Below, piece by piece: positions 54,536 to 63,834 of a DNA stretch of 64,000 nucleotides. Position 1 is the first letter of the stretch. Each line of letters opens with the position of its first letter. Source of the DNA: Leptolyngbya sp. KIOST-1 (lineage in GTDB: Bacteria > Cyanobacteriota > Cyanobacteriia > Phormidesmidales > Phormidesmidaceae); the NCBI RefSeq assembly GCF_000763385.1, contig NZ_JQFA01000002.1, positions 496,001 to 560,000 on the forward strand, given 5' to 3'. The position numbers and the translations under genes were made by a program. The notes beneath the pieces are model-generated. The model was not told where the DNA came from. It saw nothing but the letters and a program-made list of their open reading frames with translations, and ran no database searches.

Positions 54536-57520
54536 CTAGACGCCGCTGAGCTGCTGCTGGTAGAGGGTAAAGTAGCGCCCCTGAAGCGCCATCAGTTCCT
54601 CGTGGGTGCCCAACTCCACCGCCGAGCCCTGGTCCATGACCAGAATCTGGTCGGCCTGTTGAATGGTGTTGAGCCGATGGGTGATGAAAAAGACGGTGCG
54701 GCCCTGGGCCCAGGCCTTGAGATTCATCGAGACCTGGTGCTCGGTGTCGTAGTCGAGGGCGCTGGTGGCCTCATCCAGAATCAGCAGGCGCGGGTTTTGC
54801 AGGATGGTGCGGGCGATCGCGATTCTCTGCCGCTGCCCGCCGGAGAGGGTGGAGCCGCGCTCGCCGACGCGGGTGTTGTAGCCCAGGGGCAGGTCCATAA
54901 TAAAGTCGTGGCAGCAGGCGGTTTTGGCCGCCTCGATGATCACGCTCGACTCGGCGTCGGGGTTGGTGAGGGCAATATTCTCCTGAATGGTGCCCTCAAA
55001 CAGCAGGCTGTCCTGGGGCACAATGCCGATCTGCCGCCGCAGCGAGTGCAGATCCACCTTGCTAATGTCGTAGTGGTCGATCAAAATGCGGCCCGACTCC
55101 AGCTCGTAGAGGCGGGGCAGCAGCTTCATCAGCGTACTCTTGCCCGAGCCGCTCTGGCCCACCACGCCAATGAAAATTCCCGCCGGAAACTCCAGGTTGA
55201 CGTTGGCCAGCTGGAGCGGCCCCGAGGGGGCAAAGCGAAAGGCCACATTCTCGAAGGTGACCTGACCTGTGATTTCCGGCATGGGGATCTGGTTGGCCTC
55301 GTCGGCGTCGGTCTCCTGGGGATGGTCGATGATGTCCGACAGCCGCTCCAGGGACAGGGCCGTCTCCTGGAAGTTTTGCCACAGCTGGGCCAGGCGCAAA
55401 ATCGGCGCGGTCACGTAGCCCGAAATGATCCGGAAGGCAATCAGCTGACCCAGGGTGAGCTGCCCGGCCAGCACCAGGTAGGCTCCCACCCACAGCACCA
55501 GCAGCGCCGAGAGCTTGTTGAGAAAGTTGCTGGCGGAATTGGCGGTGGTAGAGGTGAGCACCGTGTTAAACCCGGCGCTGACGTACTGGGCATAGCGCTC
55601 CTGCCACTTCCAGCGGGTGCGCAGCTCTATATTTTGCGCCTTCACCGTCTGAATCCCCGACAGCGACTCGACCAGGAGCGACTGGGTTGCGGCATTGCGC
55701 TCGGCTTTGACCCGCAGCTGCTTGCGCACAATCGGGGAGGCCAGCACCGTCACCAGCACAAACAGCGGAATGGTGGCCAGGGCCACCAGGGTCAGCAGCC
55801 AGCTGTAGATGAACATGACCACGATGTACAGCACGGAGAAGACCGCGTCGAGTACGACCGTCAGGGCGGTGCCGGTGAGGAAGGAGCGAATATTTTCCAG
55901 CTCGTTGATGCGGCTGGAGAGTTCGCCCACGGGGCGCTTGTCAAAGTAGCGCAGGGGCAGCCGAAACAGGTGGTCGATGATCTCGGAGCCCAGGGCCATG
56001 TCGATGCGGTTGGTGGTATCGACAAAAAGGTAGGTGCGCAGGCTGGTGAGCAGGGCCTCAAAAATGGCCACCACCACCAGAAAGACCCCCAGCACCTGCA
56101 GGGTATCGACGCTGTTTTGCACAATGACGCGATCGATGATGATCTGCACCATCAGCGGATTGGCCAGGCCAAACAGCTGCACAAAGAACGAGGCCACAAA
56201 CACTTCAATCAGCACCCAGCGGTACTTTTTGATCGAGGGCCAAAACCAGTTGAGGCCAAACTTTTGCTGAGGGGTTTCGCGGGTGGGCTCCAACAACAGC
56301 ACCTCTCCGCTGTCGCCCCAGGCCTCGGCAAAGCTCTCCGGGGTGCGGCGAATGACGCCCACCTCGGGGTCGCCCAAAATGTAGGCCTTTTCGCCGGTTT
56401 CATAGACGACGGCAAAGCTCTCCTGCCAGCGAATCAGGCAGGGGGTATTGAGCCGACCAAAGGCCCCCACGGGCACCCGCACCAGCTGGGTTTTGAGGCC
56501 CATCATTTCGCTCACCGAACCGCAGATTGGCAGCGAGAGCTGACCCATGCGCTCGTGCTGATTGGCCAAAATGCGGCGAACGACATCTTTGCGAAAGGGC
56601 ATAGAGAACTGCTGGCTGAGCATGTCGAAGCAGGCCAGCGCCCCATCGACCTCGCCCCGGCCCCGGGCAAAGGGGTAGCTGCGGCCGGGGGATTTTTCCT
56701 TCGCGGAGGGATCTGAAGCCCGGGGGGCCAGATCGGCCTCGGTGGCGTAGGGGATGTTGTTGACGTCGAGCACCTCCACGGGGCGCGGCACCGCCTCAGA
56801 TTGGGCGATCGCCGGTTCGGGCAGGGTTTCGGCCAGCACCGCCGGGGTCATGCCCAGCACCCGCGCCCCCTGGGGGCTGAGTACGTCCACGGGGCGATCG
56901 CGCACCAGGGTAGAGCCCACCGGAATATTCAGCACCGTGCCGCCGCTCAGTACCCAGGTCAGAGCGGGGTCCAGCCGCTCCAGGGTGTTGAGACCGCTGG
57001 GCAGGGTGACGATCGCCGATTCGTCACAGACGGTTTGGGCCTTGGCCTTGAGATCGCCGAAGTCCAGGGCGTGGGCTTTGGCGTGCTCCGCTACTAGGTC
57101 AAAGGCTTCGATTCGGTAGACGCGATCGCGCACCGCGCGGCCAAAGTCGGGGTACTCATCCAGCAGCCCCAGGAACATATAGGAGGGCAGGGTGAGGGCG
57201 AGCACTTCGGTTGAGGCGATCACCGTTTCACAGGACACTCCGCGAATCAGGCTGATCACCCCCAGCAGTTCGCCCCGGCCAAAGCGATCCAGGGTGACAG
57301 GCTGCTGGGTGCGCGGGTCATAGCCCAGCAGCCGGGCCTGCCCTTCGAGCAGCACAATCACCTGCTGGGTCAGCACCTCCCGTCGCAGCAGCGGCTGCCC
57401 CAACCGATACTTGAGGGGCTGGGCCGTCTGCAGCAGCTGTTGCAGAGCGGCGAGGGGCAATCGATCAAAGGGCTCTAAGGTCTCAAAGGTTTGCTGAATC
57501 GAAAGCGACGTTTGGGTCAT
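54536..57520 (-). CDS. ABC exporter with N-terminal cNMP-binding and degenerate C39 domains
   Basis: A 994-residue type I secretion exporter. Residues about 15-135 form a cyclic-nucleotide-binding-like domain (RYRLGQPLLRREVLTQQVIV ... FGRGELLGVISLIRG; quoted in part). A linker follows, then a C39-like domain (about 285-410) in which the catalytic Cys position reads DGALACF and the catalytic His position ESFAVV, so protease activity is probably lost as in HlyB. The transmembrane domain spans about 425-710. In the nucleotide-binding domain, Walker A is GQSGSGKST (about 787), the signature LSGGQRQRIAIAR and Walker B LLILDEATSALD. The HlyD-like gene follows on the same strand. Confidence 0.88.
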   Translation of the reverse strand: MTQTSLSIQQTFETLEPFDRLPLAALQQLLQTAQPLKYRLGQPLLRREVLTQQVIVLLEGQARLLGYDPRTQQPVTLDRFGRGELLGVISLIRGVSCETVIASTEVLALTLPSYMFLGLLDEYPDFGRAVRDRVYRIEAFDLVAEHAKAHALDFGDLKAKAQTVCDESAIVTLPSGLNTLERLDPALTWVLSGGTVLNIPVGSTLVRDRPVDVLSPQGARVLGMTPAVLAETLPEPAIAQSEAVPRPVEVLDVNNIPYATEADLAPRASDPSAKEKSPGRSYPFARGRGEVDGALACFDMLSQQFSMPFRKDVVRRILANQHERMGQLSLPICGSVSEMMGLKTQLVRVPVGAFGRLNTPCLIRWQESFAVVYETGEKAYILGDPEVGVIRRTPESFAEAWGDSGEVLLLEPTRETPQQKFGLNWFWPSIKKYRWVLIEVFVASFFVQLFGLANPLMVQIIIDRVIVQNSVDTLQVLGVFLVVVAIFEALLTSLRTYLFVDTTNRIDMALGSEIIDHLFRLPLRYFDKRPVGELSSRINELENIRSFLTGTALTVVLDAVFSVLYIVVMFIYSWLLTLVALATIPLFVLVTVLASPIVRKQLRVKAERNAATQSLLVESLSGIQTVKAQNIELRTRWKWQERYAQYVSAGFNTVLTSTTANSASNFLNKLSALLVLWVGAYLVLAGQLTLGQLIAFRIISGYVTAPILRLAQLWQNFQETALSLERLSDIIDHPQETDADEANQIPMPEITGQVTFENVAFRFAPSGPLQLANVNLEFPAGIFIGVVGQSGSGKSTLMKLLPRLYELESGRILIDHYDISKVDLHSLRRQIGIVPQDSLLFEGTIQENIALTNPDAESSVIIEAAKTACCHDFIMDLPLGYNTRVGERGSTLSGGQRQRIAIARTILQNPRLLILDEATSALDYDTEHQVSMNLKAWAQGRTVFFITHRLNTIQQADQILVMDQGSAVELGTHEELMALQGRYFTLYQQQLSGV

Positions 57521-57929
57521 GGCCAGGGGGTACAGACGCGCGGTAGGGACAGCCGGGCACAGCTACATGCCAAAGCGAGAACCTGGTATTCACCAGGTTG
57601 AATCAACAGGCTCTGTGAACGATAGGGAATGGCACTAAATCGATACACAACGTAATTTAACTAGCTCGGCATTGGGATTGGGCGACAGGTTGAAGACCTT
57701 CAACAGCCTGGCCCCATAGTAAGCCCTTGAATAACCTCGGCAGGATAACCTCGGGTTAACGTGCACTACTGCTACTAGCCCGCGATCGCTGAGTCGGCCC
57801 CTGAAGCAACCGACTGCGCTTAGACCAGCCTCCTGTGCCACTTTAGCCTCTGCCGCCTGCCATAGCTGTTCTATATAAAACGCTGATAGCGTCTACAGAA
57901 AAGATCGTCTTTGGATACCATTGGCTGCT
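57521..57929. other. Divergent promoter region
   Basis: About 410 bases between the divergent ABC exporter and lipoprotein genes. No repeat or gene recognised. CTATATAAAACGC near 57870 is AT-rich and could hold a -10 element for the lipoprotein gene. Confidence 0.4.
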
Positions 57930-58499
57930 ATGCCTACGTTGAGTACTTCGTTCTCGCTGCCCCGCTGGCTGTCGGCTGGCACGCTGGCCCTGGCCATGGG
58001 CTTGGTCGCCGGGTGCGAGAACTACCCCGCCACGGGCAACACCGTTACCACCGGCACCTACGAAGCCACCGCCACCGTTACCCAGACCTGGCGGGCCGAG
58101 TACGCCCGCAGCTTCGATCGCCGCCAGACCATCCATATGGAGACCTTTGGCTCCAACTCCCTGGTCAACCGCAATGGCGTCCGCCCCGAGGGAGCCGCCA
58201 CCGGCCCCGACGACAACGGGCTATACTGGCCGCCGCTGCCCCCTCGCCCCACCGCCGACGAGCTAGAGGCCCGCAAGCGCGAACCGATTGAGCAGCGCAG
58301 CGAGCTGGGCCTGCACAGGGAGGTCGAGTACGCCCTCACCTTCGACTACAACGGCCAGCGGCGCACCCTGCCCACCACTCGCACCGTCTACCGCGAGGCA
58401 TCCCGGGCCTTTACCGACCAGCAGGCGCTGGAGGTCACCTTTGGCCCCGGCGAGCAGAGCATTGGAGCGGCTCGGGCGATCGCCAGCTTCGATCGGTAA
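57930..58499 (+). CDS. Hypothetical lipoprotein, 189 aa
   Basis: The signal peptide ends in LVAGC (Cys29). After a Thr-rich stretch (TGNTVTTGTYEATATVTQTW), the protein has charged beta-strand segments and no known motif; the end is GPGEQSIGAARAIASFDR. A TTG at 57921 is in frame, but the ATG at 57930 is the better start. Function unknown; predicted to be attached to a membrane on its outer face. Confidence 0.65.
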   Translation: MPTLSTSFSLPRWLSAGTLALAMGLVAGCENYPATGNTVTTGTYEATATVTQTWRAEYARSFDRRQTIHMETFGSNSLVNRNGVRPEGAATGPDDNGLYWPPLPPRPTADELEARKREPIEQRSELGLHREVEYALTFDYNGQRRTLPTTRTVYREASRAFTDQQALEVTFGPGEQSIGAARAIASFDR

Positions 58500-58677
58500 A
58501 GGGGTGAATAGGTAAAGGGGTAGTCGCGATTTAAGCAGAGGCCTACATATCCACAGCACGGTAATCCCCAACTGGCGGGCGATCGCAGGGGAAAGGCCTC
58601 GCCAGAAGCATGGACGATTGGTATGAGACCGTGTCGGCGGCGGTGGGCTTTCCAGGTGTCGTCCGCCAAACCCGTTA

Positions 58678-58801
58678 GGGCGTGTCACCAATTGTGATCA
58701 AAAGCTCGGTATATCAAGCTTTGCCACGCCCAACCCAACGAAAGGCTAGGGGCTGTAACCCTTAATTTTTGGGCGTTTGGCAACTAATTGATGACAGCCC
58801 C
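58678..58801. repeat. MITE-like element, copy D
   Basis: TA|GGGCGTGTCACC ... GATGACAGCCCC|TA. It has a TA duplication on both sides and near-identical internal sequence to copy A at 1553-1688. This is the best-preserved copy and defines the family: 124 bases with termini GGGCGTGTCA and GGGGCTGTCA. Confidence 0.75.
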
Positions 58802-58803
58802 TA

Positions 58804-59165
58804 GCACCTGTTCCACATCCCTGAAGCGATCGCTATTTGCCATTGAGTTGTCCCATTTATCGCTAACCCAGGGGCTGCCGTCCTCAGCTCAATGGCCTTG
58901 ACTACCCCTGCATCGCCCTGGCTTTCCAAAGTTTTGCAACAAATAGCCAGAAACCATTGGCAATAGAAGAAATACAACTTAATGCGTCCTGGTCACTTAA
59001 TCGCTATTGAGCAATACTTTTTGGCTTAGCCCTGGGCAAACCAGTTGCAAGTCGCTATTGCTTGCGGGGTATTTCAGCGATCAGTGGAGCTTTGAGCAAT
59101 AGCAGTACTGTATAGGAGATGACCAAACCACACCTGTTAGGGTCATCACTACAAGGAGATGAATT
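58804..59165. other. Intergenic region before the Cys-rich gene
   Basis: About 360 bases, relatively AT-rich towards its right end. GCCATTGAG (58839) and CTCAATGGC (58888) form inverted ends around about 40 bases, loosely like the inner repeat of 39818-39947. It presumably holds the promoter for the Cys-rich gene. Confidence 0.4.
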
Positions 59166-59408
59166 ATGGCTCAAGCAACGGTTCAGCCCATTTCTGCCCT
59201 GATGACAGCTTCCAGGGAAGCCCATTGCACCGCCTGCCTCACCCGAAACTGCCCCATGGCTGGGACAGTTAACTATCCAGTACAAGTCTGCAATCACTAC
59301 CGGCAGGCCAATTGCTATCTCTGCAGCAAAGCAGACTGCACCCTCCATGGAGCGTCCGACTCCCCCGTGATGGCCTGTGCTCAGTTTGTGCCTTTAGCCC
59401 TGGTGTAA
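59166..59408 (+). CDS. Cys-rich duplicated small protein, 80 aa
   Basis: After about 20 residues come two similar units of about 30 residues: CTACLTRNCPMAG-x7-VC and CYLCSKADCTLHG-x6-MAC. Each has the pattern C-x2-C-x4-C-x3-G followed by a fourth Cys, which could hold a zinc or Fe-S site. No signal peptide. AAGGAG lies 7 bases ahead of the ATG. No named family known to me. It precedes the feo operon by 600 bases with a terminator between them, so it is a separate transcript. A link with iron is possible but is inference. Confidence 0.7.
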   Translation: MAQATVQPISALMTASREAHCTACLTRNCPMAGTVNYPVQVCNHYRQANCYLCSKADCTLHGASDSPVMACAQFVPLALV

Positions 59409-59579
59409 TCCTGAATCGGCCTTGGCCAACCCCCGTTGGACTGGGCAAATATAGTGATGGCCTCTACACAAGCCTCCTGTTTCCCATCGGGGTTAGGCGA
59501 TCGGACTTGGTGTGAGGCAGAGCAGTCCACAGCCGAGTCTGCAATCGGCCACCTTTCGTAAAGAAACTGGTAACGATAC

Positions 59580-59609
59580 CCGAAAGCCTGCCCTGGAGCA
59601 GGCTTTCGG
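59580..59609 (+). terminator. Intrinsic terminator-like hairpin
   Basis: CCGAAAGCCTGC, loop CCTGGA, GCAGGCTTTCGG: a perfect 12-bp stem followed by CGTTTTGGGG. It lies about 170 bases after the Cys-rich gene stop. Confidence 0.7.
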
Positions 59610-59704
59610 CGTTTTGGGGTGTTGGCTGCTAGGGGGTAACTCTTAAGTTTGAATTAAAAAGGCTGCCCCCCACCCGCTTTCAGGGTATCAAAGCAATAGC
59701 TTCT

Positions 59705-59723
59705 AATAGCTTTTATTCTCATT
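59705..59723. promoter_or_regulatory. Weak Fur-box candidate
   Basis: The complement reads AATGAGAATAAAAGCTATT, with AATGAGAAT matching the half-site of Fur boxes. It is 290 bases before feoA, and the second half is poor. Low confidence. Confidence 0.25.
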
Positions 59724-60013
59724 ACTGTCTCACCGCGACATTAGCCCTGCCCGGGTTGATGATTAGCGCCCACCCCGCCGCCGGGCGTCCTCGGTCACGG
59801 CCTGGCTCGGTTTCGCATGCTTTGCGCACAGCGACCAATTCTCCAAAACTAGCTCCAGACAAACCTGGCAGGAGCAGGACGCCACCACCCGCCACAATCG
59901 CACAACTCCAGGAAAAGATCTCTAAATAGTGATTTAACGATAAACTGTTTGCTGGTAAACGATGAGAGAAATTCTTGATAGTTCTTGTCTGTTCCCGTCT
60001 TTGAGGTCATCCC

Positions 60014-60691
60014 ATGGAACTGAACTCTACCAACGCCGCTTCCCACGCTTCCCTGGATAGTCAGGGTTTAGGGATCACCTTTGTCGGAGGGACAGTTGAC
60101 ATCGACGATGTCCCCGCGCCTGAGCTTAGGGAAGTCACGCCAACCGGTTCGGGGGACGTGCTATTGCCGCTGGCCATGATGACCCTCGGCGATCGCGTCT
60201 GGATCGTCGAGATCAAAGGCGGCCACGCCATGGTGCGCCGCCTCACCGATTTGGGCCTCACCCAGGGCTGTGAAATCACCATTGTCAGTCGTACCGAAAG
60301 CGGGTCGGTGATTGTGGGTTTCCAGGGCTGCCGCATTGGCATCGGTGCGGGCATCGCCCACCGCGTCATGGTCACCACCGCCCTACCCGATCGCGCACCC
60401 ACCCGATCCAACCCCATCCACCATTACTCCCCTGGAGACATGGCCATGACCGCCACCCTGTACCTTGGCACCCTCACCGTCGGCCAATCAGGCCGCATTC
60501 TCGGCTACGAAACCAGCCACCGCGCCTACCGCGAAAAACTGCTGTCCATGGGCCTCACCCCCGGCACCCACTTCACCATCACCCGCCAGGCCCCCCTCGG
60601 CGACCCCATCGAAATCGAAGTACGCGGCTACAAACTCAGCCTGCGGAAGGGGGAAGCGGCGGCGTTGAAGGTGGAAGTGGTAGGGGGGTAG
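60014..60691 (+). CDS. feoA: Tandem-domain FeoA protein
   Basis: A 225-residue protein, three times the usual FeoA (about 75). The N-terminal extension of about 50 residues is followed by FeoA domain 1 (about 52-122: GGHAMVRRLTDLGLTQGCEI) and FeoA domain 2 (about 148-225: AYREKLLSMGLTPGTHFTIT). Each is an SH3-like beta barrel that supports the FeoB ferrous iron channel, by analogy. GAGGT lies 7 bases before the ATG. It is separated from feoB by repeat arrays on the same strand. Confidence 0.9.
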   Translation: MELNSTNAASHASLDSQGLGITFVGGTVDIDDVPAPELREVTPTGSGDVLLPLAMMTLGDRVWIVEIKGGHAMVRRLTDLGLTQGCEITIVSRTESGSVIVGFQGCRIGIGAGIAHRVMVTTALPDRAPTRSNPIHHYSPGDMAMTATLYLGTLTVGQSGRILGYETSHRAYREKLLSMGLTPGTHFTITRQAPLGDPIEIEVRGYKLSLRKGEAAALKVEVVGG

Positions 60692-61045
60692 GGGGTTGGG
60701 GGGGTGGATGGGTAGATGGGTGGATGGGTAGATGGGTGGGGGTCAGGACACCGCGCCAATTCCACCATTGAATATCCAGACCCCGATACCCATACCTGGC
60801 CTCAAAAAACCAACACCTGATATTTGGCCCTCACTACCCAGCCCCAAAGCCCGTCCACCCTCCCACTCACCCACTCACCCACCCTCCCACCCATCCACCC
60901 ATCCACCCTCCCATCCACCCATCCACCCTCCCACTCACCCACTCACCCACTCACCCACCCACCCATCCACCCATCCAACCATCCACCCTCCCACCCATCC
61001 AACCATCCACCCATCCACCCATCCACCCCCTACCCCCCTACCCCC
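60692..61045. repeat. Paired satellite arrays between feoA and feoB
   Basis: Directly after the feoA stop: a G-rich array (about 60692-60742, units of GGATGGGT/AGATGGGT). Then about 110 bases of single-copy spacer, then a C-rich array (about 60856-61045, CCCACTCACCCATCCACC-type) that ends at the feoB ATG. G-rich and C-rich units are near complementary, so the transcript could form a long hairpin. Confidence 0.9.
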
Positions 61046-63376
61046 ATGCCCTCCCCAACCATCGCCCTCATCGGCAACCCCAACTGTGGCAAGACCACGC
61101 TATTCAACGCCCTCACCGGGGCCAACCAGCGGGTTGGCAACTGGCCGGGGGTCACCGTCGATCGCAAGGAAGGCCGCTATCGCTACGGCGAAACCACTGT
61201 GACGGTGGTGGATTTGCCGGGTATCTATGCCATTGACTCAGAGGACGAGGGCAGTGTGGACCAGGCGATCGCCCGTGACTACCTGCTCTCGGATGCGGCC
61301 CAGGTGGTGGTCAACATTGTCGATGCGGCCAATCTGGAGCGCAATCTGTACCTCACCACCCAGCTGCTGGAGATGGATATGCCGCTGGTGGTGGCGCTCA
61401 ACATGATGGATGCCGCTGGCGATCAGGGCGTTCGCATTCACCCAGAGCGGCTGGCGGAACGGCTGGGCTGTCCGGTGGTGCCCATGGTGGCGGCGCGGGG
61501 CCAGGGGGTAGAAGACCTGCGGCACGCGCTGGCGACGGTGTTGAACGCGCCCCATCGCCCATCTGGTCAGGTGATTTACCCAGCGGTGATTGAAGAGGCC
61601 CTGGTGGTGCTGACGCCCAAAATTGCGGGCGATCGCCTGCCGCTGCCCCGCGATCGCTGGCGGGCCTTGAAACTCCTGGAGTATGAGGACAGCGCTAGCC
61701 CCGATCTGGCGAGCGACCTGGTGCGCCAGGTGGCGGAACAACGCCATCGCATTCATCAGGTGCTGGGGGAAGACATCGACATCGCCGTGGCCGACAGCCG
61801 CTACGGCTATGCCCACCGCCTGGTCAGCGAGGTGGCCACCCGCCCCCGCCAGGTCAGCCTCACCCGTTCCGACAAAATTGACCAGGTCGTGCTGAACCGC
61901 TGGCTGGGCATCCCTATCTTTCTGGGGGTAATGTATCTGCTGTTTATGTTTGCCATCAATGTGGGCAGCGCCTTCATCGACTTTTTCGACATTCTGTTTG
62001 GCACCATTTTTGTCGATGGCCTGGGCCACCTGCTCACCGCGATCGGAGTGCCGGATTTAGTTACGGTGGTGCTGGCCAACGGTATGGGCGGCGGCATTCA
62101 AACCGTGGCCACTTTCATTCCGGTGATCGGCTGCCTGTTCCTGTTTATGGCCTTTTTGGAAGACAGCGGTTACATGGCCCGCGCCGCCTTTGTGATGGAT
62201 CGCTTTATGCGGTTTGTGGGCCTGCCGGGCAAGTCCTTTGTGCCCATGCTGGTGGGCTTTGGCTGCAACGTGCCCGCCATCATGGCCACCCGCACCCTGG
62301 AAAGTCGGCGCGATCGCATCCTCACCATTTTGATGAACCCGTTCATGTCCTGCGGGGCGCGGCTGCCGGTGTATGCCCTGTTCGCCGCCGCCTTCTTCCC
62401 CAGGGCGGGGCAGAACGTGGTGTTTACCCTCTACCTGGTGGGTATGGGGATGGCGATCGTCACCGGGCTGATTATGAAGCACACCCTGCTGAAAGGGGAA
62501 GCCGCCCCCTTTGTGATGGAGCTGCCCACCTACCACCTGCCCACGATCAAGGGGGTGCTCCTGCGCACCTGGGAACGGCTCAAGGCCTTTATGCTGCGGG
62601 CCGGTCGGGTGATTGTGGCGATGGTGATGGTGCTGAGTTTGCTCAACTCCATCGGCACCGATGGCTCCATTGGCAACGAAGACAGCGAAAACTCCATCCT
62701 CAGCGCCCTGAGCCAGCGGGTCACCCCCGCCTTTGCCCCCATGGGGCTAACCCAAGACAACTGGCCCGCCACCGTGGGTATCTTCACCGGCGTCTTTGCC
62801 AAGGAGGCGGTGGTTGGCACCCTCGATGCCCTCTACAGCCAGCTGGCCCGCGATCAAGCCTCCGCCGCCGGGGTAGACCTGGGCGAGGAGGAGTTCGACT
62901 TCTTCGGCCAAATTGGCGAGGCCTTTGCCACCATCCCGGCCAACCTGGCCGCCCTCTCGGGCACCCTGCTCGACCCCCTCGGCCTCTCCATTGGCGATGT
63001 CAGCAACCTGGAGGACGCTGCCGAGGAACAGGCGATCGCCTACACCACCTTTGGCCAGATGGCCCTACGCTTCGACGGTCGGGTGGGAGCCTTCGCCTAC
63101 TTGCTGTTTGTGCTGATGTACTTCCCCTGCGTCGCCGCCATGGGGGCCGTCTACCGCGAAACCAACGCCGGTTGGACCGCCTTCGTCGGCCTCTGGACCA
63201 CCGGCCTCGCCTACTGGAGCGCCGTCCTGTTCTACCAGGTGATGACATTCTCCCGCCATCCCGCCAGCTCCGCCGCCTGGGTGGGGGGATTAATCGCGGT
63301 GGCGATCGCCGCGATCCTCCTGATGCGCTACTCCCGCCCCGCCAGGCGCAGGCGATCGCTGCTGTTGGAGGGGTAG
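61046..63376 (+). CDS. feoB: Ferrous iron transporter FeoB
   Basis: A 776-residue membrane protein. The N-terminal GTPase domain carries G1 GNPNCGKTT (residues 10-18), G3 VDLPG and G4 NMMD. A linker leads to about 9-11 membrane helices, including the conserved core [20 protein letters not shown] and [20 protein letters not shown], and ends with a two-gate repeat. It imports Fe(II) across the cytoplasmic membrane. The ATG at 61046 was chosen because the upstream in-frame extension is pure C-rich repeat. Confidence 0.96.
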   Translation: MPSPTIALIGNPNCGKTTLFNALTGANQRVGNWPGVTVDRKEGRYRYGETTVTVVDLPGIYAIDSEDEGSVDQAIARDYLLSDAAQVVVNIVDAANLERNLYLTTQLLEMDMPLVVALNMMDAAGDQGVRIHPERLAERLGCPVVPMVAARGQGVEDLRHALATVLNAPHRPSGQVIYPAVIEEALVVLTPKIAGDRLPLPRDRWRALKLLEYEDSASPDLASDLVRQVAEQRHRIHQVLGEDIDIAVADSRYGYAHRLVSEVATRPRQVSLTRSDKIDQVVLNRWLGIPIFLGVMYLLFMFAINVGSAFIDFFDILFGTIFVDGLGHLLTAIGVPDLVTVVLANGMGGGIQTVATFIPVIGCLFLFMAFLEDSGYMARAAFVMDRFMRFVGLPGKSFVPMLVGFGCNVPAIMATRTLESRRDRILTILMNPFMSCGARLPVYALFAAAFFPRAGQNVVFTLYLVGMGMAIVTGLIMKHTLLKGEAAPFVMELPTYHLPTIKGVLLRTWERLKAFMLRAGRVIVAMVMVLSLLNSIGTDGSIGNEDSENSILSALSQRVTPAFAPMGLTQDNWPATVGIFTGVFAKEAVVGTLDALYSQLARDQASAAGVDLGEEEFDFFGQIGEAFATIPANLAALSGTLLDPLGLSIGDVSNLEDAAEEQAIAYTTFGQMALRFDGRVGAFAYLLFVLMYFPCVAAMGAVYRETNAGWTAFVGLWTTGLAYWSAVLFYQVMTFSRHPASSAAWVGGLIAVAIAAILLMRYSRPARRRRSLLLEG

Positions 63377-63585
63377 ATGGGTGGATGGGTGGATGGGTGG
63401 ATGGGTGGATGGATGGATGGGTTGGCGGGTTGGCGGGTGAGGTTTTTCTATTTCATTGATTTTGGCCCCGTCCACTCTCCCACCCTCCCACCCTCCCACT
63501 CATCCACCCTCCCACTCATCCACCCTCCCACTCTCCCACTCATCCACCCTCCCACTCATCCACCCTCCCACTCATCCACTCCCCA
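63377..63585. repeat. Paired satellite arrays between feoB and feoC
   Basis: G-rich array immediately after the feoB stop (about 63377-63440: ATGGGTGGATGGGTGGATGG and on), a short unique linker of about 30 bases, then a C-rich array (about 63472-63585: CCCTCCCACTCATCCACC-type) ending at the feoC start. Same design as the feoA-feoB and ABC-hlyD spacers. Confidence 0.9.
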
Positions 63586-63834
63586 ATGCTCTCCAAAATC
63601 CAGGCCTACATCGCGGCCCACGGCACCGTCTCTATGGCCGATCTATCGCTGCACTTCCACACCGACAGCCCGGCGCTGCGACCCATGCTGGCAAAACTCA
63701 GCCGCAAAGGGCGCATTCGCCCCTTACCCCAACCGGAGAAGTGTGCAGACTGCACCTGCTGCGATCTCAGTCAGCTGGACTGTTATGAATGGATCGCTCA
63801 ACCCAACCAATCCCCTTCCCCCGTAGCCAAATAG
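63586..63834 (+). CDS. feoC: FeoC-like small Fe-S winged-helix protein
   Basis: An 82-residue protein. The N-terminal winged-helix-like part MLSKIQAYIAAHGTVSMADL-SLHF is followed by PMLAKLSRKGRIRPLPQPEK and the Cys cluster CADCTCCDLSQLDC. It matches FeoC, the small third component of many feo operons, where the cluster binds Fe-S or zinc and the protein regulates FeoB. It is the last gene of the operon within the window. Confidence 0.85.
   Translation: MLSKIQAYIAAHGTVSMADLSLHFHTDSPALRPMLAKLSRKGRIRPLPQPEKCADCTCCDLSQLDCYEWIAQPNQSPSPVAK

Larger units (their letters stand above)
59409..60013. other. Region between Cys-rich gene and feoA
   Basis: About 605 non-coding bases containing a terminator (59580-59609), a possible Fur site (59705-59723) and the feoA leader, with no gene supported. 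Confidence 0.5.

Noticed and set aside
54281..56716. 811-codon plus-strand frame opposite the ABC exporter
   Set aside because: It is the antisense of a strong ABC transporter gene and begins in a satellite array open in all frames. Its composition (His/Gln/Gly-rich) is typical of GC-rich shadow frames.
60824..61045. In-frame N-terminal extension of FeoB
   Set aside because: The extension is a direct translation of the C-rich satellite (HPP/STHPP repeats). FeoB begins naturally at 61046.
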